DNA of 64,000 nucleotides from Pseudomonadota bacterium (GCA_021805865.1 JAJZDX010000006.1:1-64000), one strand, 5' to 3'; positions 42,029 to 51,319 are shown, counted from the first letter of the stretch. Notes: generated by a model from the sequence alone, not told the origin. Translations and numbers: made by a program.

Positions 42029-44428
42029 ATGAGTAATCCGGACGCTGGCCTGAAAACATTGCTCGCCGACGTGCTCCGCGGCCACCGGCCTGGCATGCCG
42101 GAGGACCTCGGGTTGATCGAGCGCGCCCCGTCCTCCGCGCTGATGCCGGTCGCAGAGCAGCTCACGCTCGAGGGGTTCGGTCAGTCCGTCACGTACTCCC
42201 GCAAGGTATTCATTCCGCTGACCGAGCTGTGCCGCGACGTGTGCCACTACTGCACCTTCGCCAAGACCCCGGGTAAGCTGCGCAGCGCCTATCTCGGCGA
42301 GGAGGCAGTGCTGCGCCTCGCTGAGGCGGGTCGGGCCGCGGGCTGCAAGGAGGCGCTGTTCACGCTCGGCGACAAACCGGAGCGGCGCTATCGCACGGCG
42401 GCTCACGCGCTGGCGGTCATGGGGATGGACAGTACGCTCGACTATCTGCGGCACGCCGCCCGCCTCGTGCTGGAGCGAACCGGGCTTCTGCCGCATCTGA
42501 ACCCGGGTGTCATGAGCGCGGATGAGCTGCGGCGCCTGCGCCCGGTGAGCGCCTCGATGGGGTTGATGCTCGAGAGCGTTTCGCAGCGATTGTGTGCACG
42601 CGGCGGACCGCATTTCGGCTCCCCGGATAAGCGTCCCGGCGTCCGTCTGGCGACGCTGGAAGCGGCGGGCGGACTCGGCATCGCGATGACGAGCGGTATT
42701 CTGGTGGGGATCGGGGAAACGCGGCGCGAGCGTCTCGAGGCGCTGCTTGCCCTGCGTCAGCTCCACGAGCGCCACGGGCACCTGCAGGAGCTGATCATCC
42801 AGAACTTCCGGGCCAAGCCGGGCACCCCGATGGCCGCCTGTCCGGAGCCGACACTCGAGGAGCACCTGTGGACGATCGCCGCCGCTCGGCTCCTGTTCGG
42901 GTCGGGCATGTCGCTGCAGGCTCCTCCGAATCTTCAGCCCGGTGCGCTGCCGGCGCTGGTCCAGGCGGGTGTGAATGACTGGGGTGGCGTCTCGCCGGTC
43001 ACTCCGGATCACGTCAACCCGGAGGCGCCCTGGCCGCACCTGGATGACCTGGCGCGCAGCACGGCGCAGGCCGGGCGCGATCTGCTCGAGCGTCTGGCGC
43101 TGGTTCCCGCCCTGGCGCGCGAGCCGGCACGCTGGACGGAAGGGGCGGTGGCGACACGGGTACGTCAGCTGGTCGACGGTCTTGGCTTGGCGCGGCCGGA
43201 TGCATGGTACTGCGGCGCGGGCACGCCGCCGCCGATGGCGCCAACGGTGCGGCGCACGGGATTCTCGCGACGCCTGTCGGGCATTCTCGCGGCTGCCGGG
43301 GCGGGCGGCACGTTGAGCGAGGATGATCTGGAGCGCCTGTGCAGTGTCCGGGGCGCCGAGCTCGCAGCGCTCATCGAGAGCGCCGATGCGCTGCGCGCGC
43401 AGACCGTCGGTCCGACGGTCACCTTCATCGTCAACTGCAATATCAATTACACGAATATCTGCGCCTATCGCTGCGGCTTCTGCGCGTTCTCCAAAGGTCG
43501 TTCGCATACCGATCTGCGCGGTCCCGCGTATGACATGGACCTGGAGGAAATCGCGCGAAGAACGGTCGAGGCCGCCGAAGCCGGCGCGACCGAGGTGTGT
43601 CTGCAGGGAGGGATACACCCCCGGTTTACCGGTTCGACATATCTCGAGATCGTCCGCGCAGTGAAGGCTGCGGTACCGGCGATGCATGTGCACGCGTTCT
43701 CGCCTCTCGAAGTGCGCCACGGGGCCGACACGCTGGGGCTTGATCTGCACACCTACCTGGAACGTCTGCAGCGGGCGGGGCTCTCGACGCTGCCTGGGAC
43801 TGCGGCGGAGATCCTCGACGACGAGGTCCGCAGAATCATCTGCCCGGACAAGCTGACGACGGCAGCATGGATGGACGTGATCGAGACTGCGCATGCGGTC
43901 GGCCTGCGGACCACCGCGACCATCATGTACGGGCATGTGGAGTCGCCGCGGCACTGGGCACGGCACCTGCTGCGCCTGCGGCAGATCCAGGCGCGCACCG
44001 GCGGCATTACCGAATTCGTGCCCCTGGGATACGTGCACATGGAATCACCGCTGTGGCGCAAGGGCGCCACGCGTTCCGGACCCACGTGGGACGAATCACT
44101 GTTGATGCACGCGGTCGCCCGGCTCGCGCTGCATCCGCTCATCACCAACATTCAGGCGTCCTGGGTCAAGCTCGGCCCGGCGGGGGCTGCGCGCGCCCTG
44201 CAGGCCGGCGCGAACGACCTCGGCGGCACGCTGATGCACGAATCGATCACGCGTTCCGCCGGGGGGGTCAACGGTCAATTGCTCGACGCGCAGCAGCTGC
44301 GGGCACTGGCCGCCAGCGTCGGCAGGCCCGCAAAGCAGCGCAATACGGGGTATGGCGACGTGCCTGCGGCGCTCTGCCATGCTGTCGAGCGGACGAGGGC
44401 GGCGGCAGCCGTGTCGCTGGCATCGTAA
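42029..44428 (+). CDS. fbiC: FbiC: fused CofG-CofH, 7,8-didemethyl-8-hydroxy-5-deazariboflavin (F0) synthase
   Basis: A 799-residue double radical SAM enzyme that makes the F420 chromophore F0 from tyrosine and the 5-amino-6-ribitylaminouracil intermediate. The N-terminal CofG half has its cluster Cys at 68, 72 and 75 (CRDVCHYCTFAK) after TYSRKVFIPLTEL; the CofH half has Cys 478, 482 and 485 (CAYRCGFCAFSK) after FIVNCNINYTNI. The C-terminal part retains GGIHPRFTGSTY, MYGHVESPRHW and NDLGGTLMHESITRSAGG, hallmarks of CofH. Length matches actinobacterial FbiC. It sits third in the ThuA-Hyi-FbiC operon. Such a fused F0 synthase in a Gram-negative catabolic island suggests horizontal acquisition. 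Confidence 0.96.
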   Translation: MSNPDAGLKTLLADVLRGHRPGMPEDLGLIERAPSSALMPVAEQLTLEGFGQSVTYSRKVFIPLTELCRDVCHYCTFAKTPGKLRSAYLGEEAVLRLAEAGRAAGCKEALFTLGDKPERRYRTAAHALAVMGMDSTLDYLRHAARLVLERTGLLPHLNPGVMSADELRRLRPVSASMGLMLESVSQRLCARGGPHFGSPDKRPGVRLATLEAAGGLGIAMTSGILVGIGETRRERLEALLALRQLHERHGHLQELIIQNFRAKPGTPMAACPEPTLEEHLWTIAAARLLFGSGMSLQAPPNLQPGALPALVQAGVNDWGGVSPVTPDHVNPEAPWPHLDDLARSTAQAGRDLLERLALVPALAREPARWTEGAVATRVRQLVDGLGLARPDAWYCGAGTPPPMAPTVRRTGFSRRLSGILAAAGAGGTLSEDDLERLCSVRGAELAALIESADALRAQTVGPTVTFIVNCNINYTNICAYRCGFCAFSKGRSHTDLRGPAYDMDLEEIARRTVEAAEAGATEVCLQGGIHPRFTGSTYLEIVRAVKAAVPAMHVHAFSPLEVRHGADTLGLDLHTYLERLQRAGLSTLPGTAAEILDDEVRRIICPDKLTTAAWMDVIETAHAVGLRTTATIMYGHVESPRHWARHLLRLRQIQARTGGITEFVPLGYVHMESPLWRKGATRSGPTWDESLLMHAVARLALHPLITNIQASWVKLGPAGAARALQAGANDLGGTLMHESITRSAGGVNGQLLDAQQLRALAASVGRPAKQRNTGYGDVPAALCHAVERTRAAAAVSLAS

Positions 44429-44777
44429 GCGCAGCGGACGAGATCGACGCACAAGGCGGGGGACAAGGCACCTGCGCCGCACTCGATTGGCCCGCGGCGT
44501 ACGCGCTGCAGAATCCCCGCCGCCAGGCCGCGCCCGCGCCAACGTCCCGACGTCAGCGTCCGGTGGAACAGCCGCTCGATGCGGGGCGAGTGGTCGACGC
44601 TCTGCCGCTGGCGTGTCAATGGCTCGACAGTTCGGCGTACTTTTCAGCCGCCGAGGCTGTGCAACGCGCGCAGGATCTGCCGCCGATCGAGACCGAACGG
44701 CCGTTGAGGAGGCAGGCCGTACTCGCCCGGGCTGCTGCGGCCGGAGCGAACCGCGGAACGCATTGAACGGCGTCGGC
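44429..44777. other. Intergenic stretch between convergent fbiC and TIM-barrel operons, 349 bp
   Basis: No recognisable protein on either strand. Reading frames here run on from neighbouring shadows and are Arg/Ala-rich. It separates the 3' ends of two convergent operons. I did not find a convincing bidirectional terminator. Confidence 0.35.
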
Positions 44778-45788
44778 TCATCGGGTGTCGGGAAGCGGTC
44801 GGTTTTGCAGGGGGCGCAGCACCTGCTGCACATACCAGCTGTTGAGCAGAATGCTGCTCGCCACCGGCTGGGGACCGCGATCGCTCTCGACGATCACCCA
44901 TCCGCGGTAGTCGAGTTCATGCATCGCACCGAGGAGACTCTTGAAGTCGACCAGTCCGGTGCCGAGTTCGCCGAACCATCGGGGAATCTCGCGTCGGCCT
45001 CCGGCCAGGATCAAGGCGCGCTCGGCATTGGGCAGCCTGTATTCCTCGAGCGTATCGACAGCGAGCGCATCCTTGAAATGAAAGTGCCGCACCCTGCTGT
45101 GGAAACGCCGATACAGCCCCACGACGTCGTGACCGGCGATGGTCAGCTCCGCGGTGTCGAATGCCAGCCCGATACCCGGGGCCGGACACTGCTCGAGCAG
45201 CGCCTCGATCTGTTCCGCGGCGCGCAGCGAGGACAAGGCGTCCAGATGGATGAAGGTATCGAGGCCGAGCGACCGATTGTCCTGCGCAATCGCGTTGATC
45301 AGATCCGCCACGGCACTCAGGGCGGCGGCGGTGAGCTGGCCTGCGCGCCAGTAGGGCGGGAAGGCCTGAATGACGAGATATTCGCCGCCGACATCGGCAA
45401 CGAATCGGGCATGCACGCCAGCCTGTTGACGGATGAGTGCGTGATCGGCGCGGTCGGTGGCGCACAGGCCGAAATGACCCTCCTCGAAGCTGAGCTGTCC
45501 GGGATCGAAAAACACGCCGGGAATGCGCGCGATGCCCCAGTCGTCCAGCTGCGCGGCGAACTTGCGCACCGAGCCGAAGTGCTGCGCGATGCTTTCCGGC
45601 CGGCCAAGCGGGTCCCAGGGACCGGTCCCGGCGGTGAGCTCGATGCAGCGGAAACCGCTGGCAGAGGTGATCTTCAGCGCCCGAATGTTGTCGTCGACGC
45701 GCGCGAATCCCTGCCAGCCGAGCTTCCATTGGTTGAATGCATAGCCCCAGCGGATGGCGCCTTCAAAGGGAATGTTCTGATCTTTCAT
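44778..45788 (-). CDS. Sugar isomerase-like TIM barrel, third gene of the LLM operon
   Basis: A 336-residue AP-endonuclease-2 superfamily protein. Likely metal or active-site residues: Asp and His in LDTFIHLDALSSLR, Glu-Asp in GIGLAFDTAELTIAG, His-Lys-Asp in HFHFKDALAVDT and Glu in WVIVESDRGPQPV. The start MKDQNIPFEGAIRWGYAFNQW resembles inosose-isomerase/dehydratase-like members. It lies 20 bases behind another TIM barrel and belongs to the operon LLM - TIM - TIM. Two non-identical isomerases in one operon with an oxidoreductase suggest consecutive steps on an oxidised sugar. Confidence 0.82.
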   Translation of the reverse strand: MKDQNIPFEGAIRWGYAFNQWKLGWQGFARVDDNIRALKITSASGFRCIELTAGTGPWDPLGRPESIAQHFGSVRKFAAQLDDWGIARIPGVFFDPGQLSFEEGHFGLCATDRADHALIRQQAGVHARFVADVGGEYLVIQAFPPYWRAGQLTAAALSAVADLINAIAQDNRSLGLDTFIHLDALSSLRAAEQIEALLEQCPAPGIGLAFDTAELTIAGHDVVGLYRRFHSRVRHFHFKDALAVDTLEEYRLPNAERALILAGGRREIPRWFGELGTGLVDFKSLLGAMHELDYRGWVIVESDRGPQPVASSILLNSWYVQQVLRPLQNRPLPDTR

Positions 45789-45808
45789 GGTCGCGTGCGT
45801 CCGTGAAT

Positions 45809-46759
45809 TCAGCAGTAGATCTTCTGCAGCACATTGCGGATGTACCAGACGGCGATCGCGGTGCTCGCCGGGTAGTTGCCCCCGCCGATATCGGCCTTGT
45901 CGTGCTCCACGCTGACCCAGCCGCTGTATCCGTACTCCTTCATGGCGGCAAACAGCGCTCGGAAGTCCACCAGACCCTCGGGCGTGCCCATTTCCCAGAA
46001 CCAGCGCGGCGTCGTTTTGGCGGTGACCTCCGATTCCGGACGCTGCCGGTAATCATCGACCCGATCGACGTGGTGCGTGTCCTTCAGGTGAAAACCGGCG
46101 CAGCGGCCGTGCAGCTTCAGATACAGATCCACCGGATCGACGCCGGCAATCGCGTGCTGCGCGGTGTCGCAGTACCAGAACACGTGGCGCGGATCGCTCC
46201 ACTCGTAGAATTTCCGGATCTGCCCGGCATGATGGATGCCGCAGTAGAACTCATGGTGACAGCAGGTCTTGATGCCGTAGTCCAGGGTCATCCTGCCGAC
46301 GCGGCTCCACAGCTCGGCGCAGGCGCGGATGCGCTCATCGGTGACCGGTTCGACGTCGTAATACTGGCCGGCGGGCATGACGATCAGGTTTTCCACACCG
46401 AGTCCGGCGGCGCTCTGGACGATGTGGTGCGCGTGATCGAACAGCGCCTCGTGGGTCGAGCGATCATGGGCCTGGCTCACGCCATTGCGATACATGACGG
46501 CGTGAAACAGGCTGACCACGCGCTCGATGCCCCGCTCCTGCATGAATTCCCGGGCCGCCGGCAGGCTGCCGAACAGCTCGGTGAGGACTCCGAGGTGAAA
46601 ATCGAAAGTCTCGATGCCCTCGAACCCCAATGCCGCGATCTGCTTGAGGAACGAATCGAGCAGGCGCACCGAGCTGTACTGAGACACATAACCCTGTGGG
46701 CCGTCGATGCGCCAGTGGTCCATGTAGGCAAAGCGCAGCCTGCGGTCAGCATTGCTCAT
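45809..46759 (-). CDS. Sugar isomerase-like TIM barrel, second gene of the LLM operon
   Basis: A 316-residue TIM barrel. Motif candidates: Glu in CCHHEFYCGIHHAG, Asp in VFWYCDTAQHAIAG, His in GFHLKDTHHVDR and Glu in GWVSVEHDKADIGGG. WYCDTAQHAIAGVDP is the inosose-dehydratase-like variant in which Thr and His follow the Asp. It is 10 bases downstream of the LLM gene and 20 bases upstream of the other TIM barrel. A dehydratase or isomerase acting on a keto-sugar is inferred. Confidence 0.82.
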   Translation of the reverse strand: MSNADRRLRFAYMDHWRIDGPQGYVSQYSSVRLLDSFLKQIAALGFEGIETFDFHLGVLTELFGSLPAAREFMQERGIERVVSLFHAVMYRNGVSQAHDRSTHEALFDHAHHIVQSAAGLGVENLIVMPAGQYYDVEPVTDERIRACAELWSRVGRMTLDYGIKTCCHHEFYCGIHHAGQIRKFYEWSDPRHVFWYCDTAQHAIAGVDPVDLYLKLHGRCAGFHLKDTHHVDRVDDYRQRPESEVTAKTTPRWFWEMGTPEGLVDFRALFAAMKEYGYSGWVSVEHDKADIGGGNYPASTAIAVWYIRNVLQKIYC

Positions 46760-46769
46760 GGGGCGGGTC

Positions 46770-47795
46770 TCAACGGAAGATCGGCATGACGTACTTGGCG
46801 AAATAGCGCAGCGTACGGTGCGCCGCCTCGGTGCTCATGCCGGCGTGCCGCGGCGAGCACACGATGTGCGTGATGCGGCCGGCCTCGCCGTTGCGGATCC
46901 GCTCGAAATGTCTGGCAACCTGGTCGGGCGTGCCGACCGCCAGGGCGAAGTGCCCGCTGATCTTCAGGTTGTTCTCGCGGATTATCTGCCGGGTGATCTC
47001 CGCCTGGGGACCGGGGAGCTGTCCGTCGAGATTGCGGCGCAGAGCATAGAAATTGATGAAGTAGTGGATGCCTTCCAGGCTCGCCTCCCAGGCCTGCTCT
47101 TCGGTGTCCGCAATGCAGGTGAAGGTCATCGGCCCGATGTTAAATTGCGACGGGTCGCGTCCGGCCGCACGCAGGGCTTCATCGTACGCGTCCGAGCCTT
47201 CCTTCGAGCCGCCGGCCATCAGGTGGAAGCCGCGCTTCGCGGCGTTGGCCAGGTTGCGTGGCCCCATGCCGCCCCACCAGATGGGCAGATCCGCCTGCGA
47301 GGGCCGGGTGGTCATGGTCACTTCGGGAAAATCGAAGAACTTGCCCTTGTGACTGAAGGTCTCTTGGCTGGTGAAGCAGCGACGAATGAAGTCAATGGCT
47401 TCCCAGGTGCGCCCGTTGCGCTCCTGCGGATTGAGGCGGAAAGTGCGGAATTCCTCGAACTGCGAGCCGACGCCGACGCCGAAATCGAACCGACCGTTGG
47501 ACATCATGTCGATTACCGCGACATCCTCGGCCACCCGCAGTGGGTTGTGGAACGGCAGGCACAGCACCTGTGGTCCGACACGCAGTCTCTGTGTCTTGGC
47601 GGCGACCCATGCGCACACGGTGAGCGGGGAGGGCGTCCACTGGCAGGGGGTCATGCGATGTTCGCCATACCACGAGAAATCGAAGCCGAGTTCCTCGGCA
47701 AGGATCGCATCCCCGATGTAATCCCGGTAAACGTCTTCCAGGCGATAAGGCCGATCGGGATGGTTGCGAACTGCGTTGGCGATGCCGAATTTCAT
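46770..47795 (-). CDS. Luciferase-like (LLM class) flavin/F420-dependent oxidoreductase
   Basis: A 341-residue TIM-barrel oxidoreductase of the bacterial luciferase superfamily. Landmarks: EELGFDFSWYGEHRMTP, VLCLPFHNPLRVAEDVAVID, SNGRFDFGVGVGSQFEEF, and IWWGGMGPRNLANAAKRG. These proteins bind FMN or F420; the sequence alone does not decide, but full F420 biosynthesis genes lie on both sides within the island. It is the first gene of its operon, and operator site 5 stands 59-78 bases upstream. A reasonable hypothesis is F420-dependent oxidation or reduction of a sugar hydroxyl or keto group, analogous to F420-dependent glucose-6-phosphate dehydrogenase of the same superfamily. Confidence 0.88.
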   Translation of the reverse strand: MKFGIANAVRNHPDRPYRLEDVYRDYIGDAILAEELGFDFSWYGEHRMTPCQWTPSPLTVCAWVAAKTQRLRVGPQVLCLPFHNPLRVAEDVAVIDMMSNGRFDFGVGVGSQFEEFRTFRLNPQERNGRTWEAIDFIRRCFTSQETFSHKGKFFDFPEVTMTTRPSQADLPIWWGGMGPRNLANAAKRGFHLMAGGSKEGSDAYDEALRAAGRDPSQFNIGPMTFTCIADTEEQAWEASLEGIHYFINFYALRRNLDGQLPGPQAEITRQIIRENNLKISGHFALAVGTPDQVARHFERIRNGEAGRITHIVCSPRHAGMSTEAAHRTLRYFAKYVMPIFR

Positions 47796-47853
47796 GTGTA
47801 GGCTCCGTCGGATTCGCCAAGTGGGGTGCCCGGCGCGGTAAGTGACATTATAG

Positions 47854-47873
47854 AATAGAACGAAAATTCCAAA
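47854..47873. promoter_or_regulatory. Operator of the TAGA-N8-TCTA family, site 5
   Basis: AATAGA at 47854-47859, eight bases, then TCCAAA at 47868-47873. It is one base off the palindrome, in the same way as site 4. It stands upstream of the minus-strand LLM operon in a locally AT-rich 196-bp gap. Confidence 0.55.
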
Positions 47874-47991
47874 AAATGTTAAGGCAAATTCCGGATAAAA
47901 TAAAGGCGGCGAGGCGTTTTGCGGCCAGCAGCGACCTGCCCCCTGCCCGAAATTTCATCTGGGCGATTCCAAAAATGCGGCCGCGGGCGGT

Positions 47992-49245
47992 TCATTCGCG
48001 TGGCGGCGTGTCGCTGTGCAGCGCGGCCGATGGGCTGGCCGCCGATGGGACGGGATGTGTCGCCGGGCTGCGGGTCGCGCGCCAGAACAGCACGCTCGAA
48101 ATGGCGGCGAGGGCTGCGGCCAGCAGATATTCGGCGCCGGGGAACACCAGCCCGCCGACGCCCGTGCTGAAGCTGCGAAAAACATGAGTCATCACCGGCG
48201 GCGTCACGATCATCGACAGACTGGTGAGGCTCGCGATGACTCCTTGCAGCTCGCCCTGCTGCTCGGCGGGGGTCGCCAGCGACATGATGCCCGTCATGGT
48301 CGGTCCGGTCATGTAGCCGAGTCCGATCGGAATGATGAACGCGATGGCCACGGCGCCGATGGGCGCAAACGCGAAGCCGATGAGGCCCACGAGGCTCAGG
48401 CTCTGGGCAATGAGGGTGCACCAGCGCGAGCCCAGCCTGTGGATCAGCCGGGCCACCAGGAAGCCCTGCCCGAGGATGCTGGTGGCGCCGTAGATGCCCA
48501 GACTGTACCCGACGATCAGCGGCGTCCAGCCGAATTGGTGCATCGTGAAGTAGGGCCAGGTGGCAGGTACCGTCTGCAGCGCAAAGCGCATCAGCAGGCT
48601 GGCCACCAGGATCCGGGCGACCAGCGGGATCCTACGCAGCCGCTGCAGGGCACCGAGGACGTGCGAGCGGCGCAGCGAGAACGGCCGGCGCTTTTCCGCT
48701 GGGAGCGACTCCGGCAGGATGAAGGTGCCGTAGGCGACGTTCAGCAGAGACAGACCGGCGGCGGCGAAGAACGGCAGGCGCATGCCGAAATGACTCAGAA
48801 GGCCGCCGGCGATGGGGCCGACGATGATGCCGATACCCATCGAGGCGCCGATGAGGCCGAAGCGGTGCGCACGATCGGGGCCGGGAGTCACGTCGGCCAG
48901 ATACGCGCCAGCCGTGGCGGTGGTCGCCCCGAACGCGCCGGCGAATGCCTGAGAAATGAACAACCAGGTAATCGAGGTTGCAAACCCCATGATCACGTAA
49001 TTGATGCCGAAGGCCGCGAGGGACAGCAGCAGTACCGGGCGGCGGCCAAAGCGGTCACTGAGATTCCCGAGGATCGGGGCGACCAGAAACTGGATGGCCG
49101 CGAACAGCGCCGAGATCGCTCCGCCGTACAGCGCGGCCTGGGTCAGGCTGCCGCCCGTCAGGCTGGCGATCAACTTCGGCAGCACGGGGATGAGCAGGCC
49201 CGCGCCCATGGTGTCGAGAACGACGGCAATCAGAATGAAGTACAC
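47992..49245 (-). CDS. MFS transporter, TetA/TCR-like
   Basis: A 417-residue twelve-helix drug/proton antiporter-like protein. The loop 2-3 motif GNLSDRFGRRPVLLLSL is fully canonical, and the TetA-like pattern FAGAFGATTATAGAYLADVTP follows helix 4. A GTG at 49245 is the start, with CGGGAAA upstream. It differs from the other three carriers of the window, which lack this strict motif, and looks like an exporter. It could protect against toxic aglycones or be unrelated to the catabolic set. No operator of the two shared types is seen before it. Confidence 0.86.
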   Translation of the reverse strand: MYFILIAVVLDTMGAGLLIPVLPKLIASLTGGSLTQAALYGGAISALFAAIQFLVAPILGNLSDRFGRRPVLLLSLAAFGINYVIMGFATSITWLFISQAFAGAFGATTATAGAYLADVTPGPDRAHRFGLIGASMGIGIIVGPIAGGLLSHFGMRLPFFAAAGLSLLNVAYGTFILPESLPAEKRRPFSLRRSHVLGALQRLRRIPLVARILVASLLMRFALQTVPATWPYFTMHQFGWTPLIVGYSLGIYGATSILGQGFLVARLIHRLGSRWCTLIAQSLSLVGLIGFAFAPIGAVAIAFIIPIGLGYMTGPTMTGIMSLATPAEQQGELQGVIASLTSLSMIVTPPVMTHVFRSFSTGVGGLVFPGAEYLLAAALAAISSVLFWRATRSPATHPVPSAASPSAALHSDTPPRE

Positions 49246-49476
49246 GAATTTCCCGAGGGGTCAGCCCAAGATGGGTGGCGGCGAGGGCGCGTGCAGGGTC
49301 GTGCATCGCGGAGCAGACCGGGAGCCCGGCGGACACCTCCGGTGATTTATGATCGACATTCGGGATCCGTGCGCGAGGCGTGCCGCCGCGGGAACAGGCT
49401 CTCCTGGGCTGCGCGGAGACTCGCGGCCCGGCCCGCGTGCGGCCGGGGTGGTGTCTTCAAAAAAGGTGGACGTTCG

Positions 49477-50376
49477 ATGAAGCGCATGACGTCGATGCCT
49501 GGGGTCTTCGATCGGGCCGCGGAGGATCTCGGCAATATCGTTCAGTTCGGTCACGTGAATGTCGCGGTTCCGGATCATCAGCTGGCCACAGCGTTCTATA
49601 TCTCGGGACTGGGGCTGACCCGCGACCCGTTCATGATGACGGGATGCGACAACATGTGGGTCAATGTCGGTCAGGAGCAGCTGCATCTGCCGCTGGGGCG
49701 CGCGCAGGTGGTGCGTGGCTGCATTGAGCTTGTGGTGCCGGACACCGGTCGGCTGCGGACGCGACTCGAGGGGATCGCCGGGTTGCTCGCGGGGACGCAG
49801 TTCGGGCTGCACGAGACGGAAGATGGCATCGAGGTGCGTTGTCCGTGGGGCAACCGCTTCCGCTGCCGCGCCGCCGATACCGACCGGTTCGGTTACATGA
49901 GGCTCGGAATCTCCGCGGTGCAGCTCGATGTCGCCGAGGGCGTTGATCTGCGCGGAATCGTGCGTTTCTATCGGCACATCATCGGCGCCCGCTCCGGCCT
50001 GGAGCACGACCGATACGGCCCCTTCGCGTGGGTGAGTCTCGGGGCCAGCGCCCGCTTGGTGTTCAGAGGGACTCGGCAGGTTACGGATCATTACGATGGC
50101 CATCACATCCAGATCACGCTGGCAAACTTCTCCGGCCCCTACCGCAAGCTCCTCGATCGAGGCTTGATCAGCGAAGAGTCAGATCAGCATCAATACCGGT
50201 TCCGCGATATCCTCGATCCGCAGACCCGCGAGCCGTTGGTCATCCTGGAGCACGAGGTGCGCAGCATGCGCCACCCGATGTACGGCCGGACGCTGCTCAA
50301 CCGAAACCCGTCCCAGATGAACGACGCCTACGTGCCTGGGAGGGACTCGCTGTGCTGCACGCTGCCGATGCCGTGA
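49477..50376 (+). CDS. VOC superfamily protein (glyoxalase/extradiol-dioxygenase fold)
   Basis: A 299-residue protein with two beta-alpha-beta-beta-beta modules. The first begins QFGHVNVAVPDHQLATAFY (His as possible ligand), the second MRLGISAVQLDVAEGVDLRG with HYDGHHIQITL (His-His) and LVILEHEVRSM (Glu). These suggest an H-H-E metal site spread over both halves, as in extradiol ring-cleavage enzymes or glyoxalases. ATG 49477 gives a sensible N-terminus; an upstream open frame is a shadow. It could cleave the aromatic ring of a catecholic aglycone, but no specific motif proves it. It is convergent with the SnoaL-like gene. Confidence 0.78.
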   Translation: MKRMTSMPGVFDRAAEDLGNIVQFGHVNVAVPDHQLATAFYISGLGLTRDPFMMTGCDNMWVNVGQEQLHLPLGRAQVVRGCIELVVPDTGRLRTRLEGIAGLLAGTQFGLHETEDGIEVRCPWGNRFRCRAADTDRFGYMRLGISAVQLDVAEGVDLRGIVRFYRHIIGARSGLEHDRYGPFAWVSLGASARLVFRGTRQVTDHYDGHHIQITLANFSGPYRKLLDRGLISEESDQHQYRFRDILDPQTREPLVILEHEVRSMRHPMYGRTLLNRNPSQMNDAYVPGRDSLCCTLPMP

Positions 50377-50431
50377 ATCGCCTCGGGTACCGCGGCAGCA
50401 CGCATCGCTGCGTTGCGCCCATGGAGGCCGG

Positions 50432-51253
50432 TCAGTACTCGAACGTCTCGGAGAATGTCCGGAACGGTTCCGGCAGCGGTGGTTCGATCTCGCTCGAGCG
50501 ATCCGTCTGATAAGAATAGGCGGTCGATTTCGGCGGACCATCGACGGGGGGCATGAAGACCGGCTTGCCGTCTTCGCCGAAGAACGCCAGCTGATTGTGG
50601 AAGCGGTGGGTGGACGCATTCGCCTGCATCTGCGCAGCGAATTCGATCCAGTTCCTGCCGAACGGCGCGCGGCAGATCTCGACGCAGCGGAAGTGCCAGA
50701 TGCGCCACTTACCGTCCTGGTTGAGAAAATCGATGGCGTAGCGGCACATGATCCAGTGGGTCCAGGCCTTCTTGCCATTGACGGCGCCGGCCTCGAAGAA
50801 CGACTGCGGCGCTTGCGCGGCCACTGCCGGATCGCTGATTCCGCACTCGATCCCGGAGACGATCCAGGTGCCTTTCGCCGTCTGGCCGTCGGCGGCCACC
50901 TCGATCAGGGGCGAGGTGAGGTAGTGAACCAGCAGCTTGCCCGCCGGGTTGGGGCGGTTACGGTGATACTCCATGACCGATTCCCATGTCGTGTAGACCC
51001 CGGCATTCGTATATTGAGCACTGATCCCGACGGTGCCGGGCCTGACCCAGAGGCTCGTGATGATTTCTTCATCGCGGAAAGCGCAGTGCAGATACTGGTA
51101 TCGGGCAAAGGCATTCTCGATTTCCCCGCGGGCCGAGGTACGTTCCACCTCCTGGGTCAGGGCTGCGACCTGCTGCTGCAGCTCGCTGAGCTGCCGTGCG
51201 GCGCTGGAATCGTGGCGCGAATCATCGGTCGGGTTTGGGTTGTGAGCGGTCAT
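50432..51253 (-). CDS. SnoaL-like (NTF2 fold) protein
   Basis: A 273-residue protein. The N-terminus has a short heptad region (ARQLSELQQQVAALTQEVE), then a SnoaL/NTF2-like domain starting ENAFARYQYLHCAFRDEEII and including HYLTSPLIEVAADGQTAKG and DGKWRIWHFRCVEI. GAGGAGAAA precedes ATG 51253. Proteins of this group act as small dehydratases, isomerases or hydroxylases without cofactor. Operator site 6 lies 67 bases upstream and is shared, as an intergenic site, with the GMC gene in the other direction. The role in this pathway is unknown. Confidence 0.78.
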   Translation of the reverse strand: MTAHNPNPTDDSRHDSSAARQLSELQQQVAALTQEVERTSARGEIENAFARYQYLHCAFRDEEIITSLWVRPGTVGISAQYTNAGVYTTWESVMEYHRNRPNPAGKLLVHYLTSPLIEVAADGQTAKGTWIVSGIECGISDPAVAAQAPQSFFEAGAVNGKKAWTHWIMCRYAIDFLNQDGKWRIWHFRCVEICRAPFGRNWIEFAAQMQANASTHRFHNQLAFFGEDGKPVFMPPVDGPPKSTAYSYQTDRSSEIEPPLPEPFRTFSETFEY

Positions 51254-51319
51254 CGCAGGTTTCTCCTCGGCCTCCGAGCGTCGCGGGCAAGAGTCCCGGC
51301 GACCCCCGTGTCTTATTGG

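Noticed and set aside
41216-44038. 940-codon open frame on the minus strand opposite Hyi and fbiC
   Set aside because: It lies fully antisense to two well-supported genes, is rich in Arg, Gln and His, and resembles no family. It is a mirror effect of the high-GC codon pattern.
44352-45806. 484-codon open frame on the plus strand
   Set aside because: Antisense to the TIM-barrel gene at 44778-45788, which has clear motifs. The frame itself has none.
48016-49476. Long N-terminal extension of the VOC protein frame
   Set aside because: The frame runs antisense through the TCR-type MFS gene. The protein-like part starts at ATG 49477.
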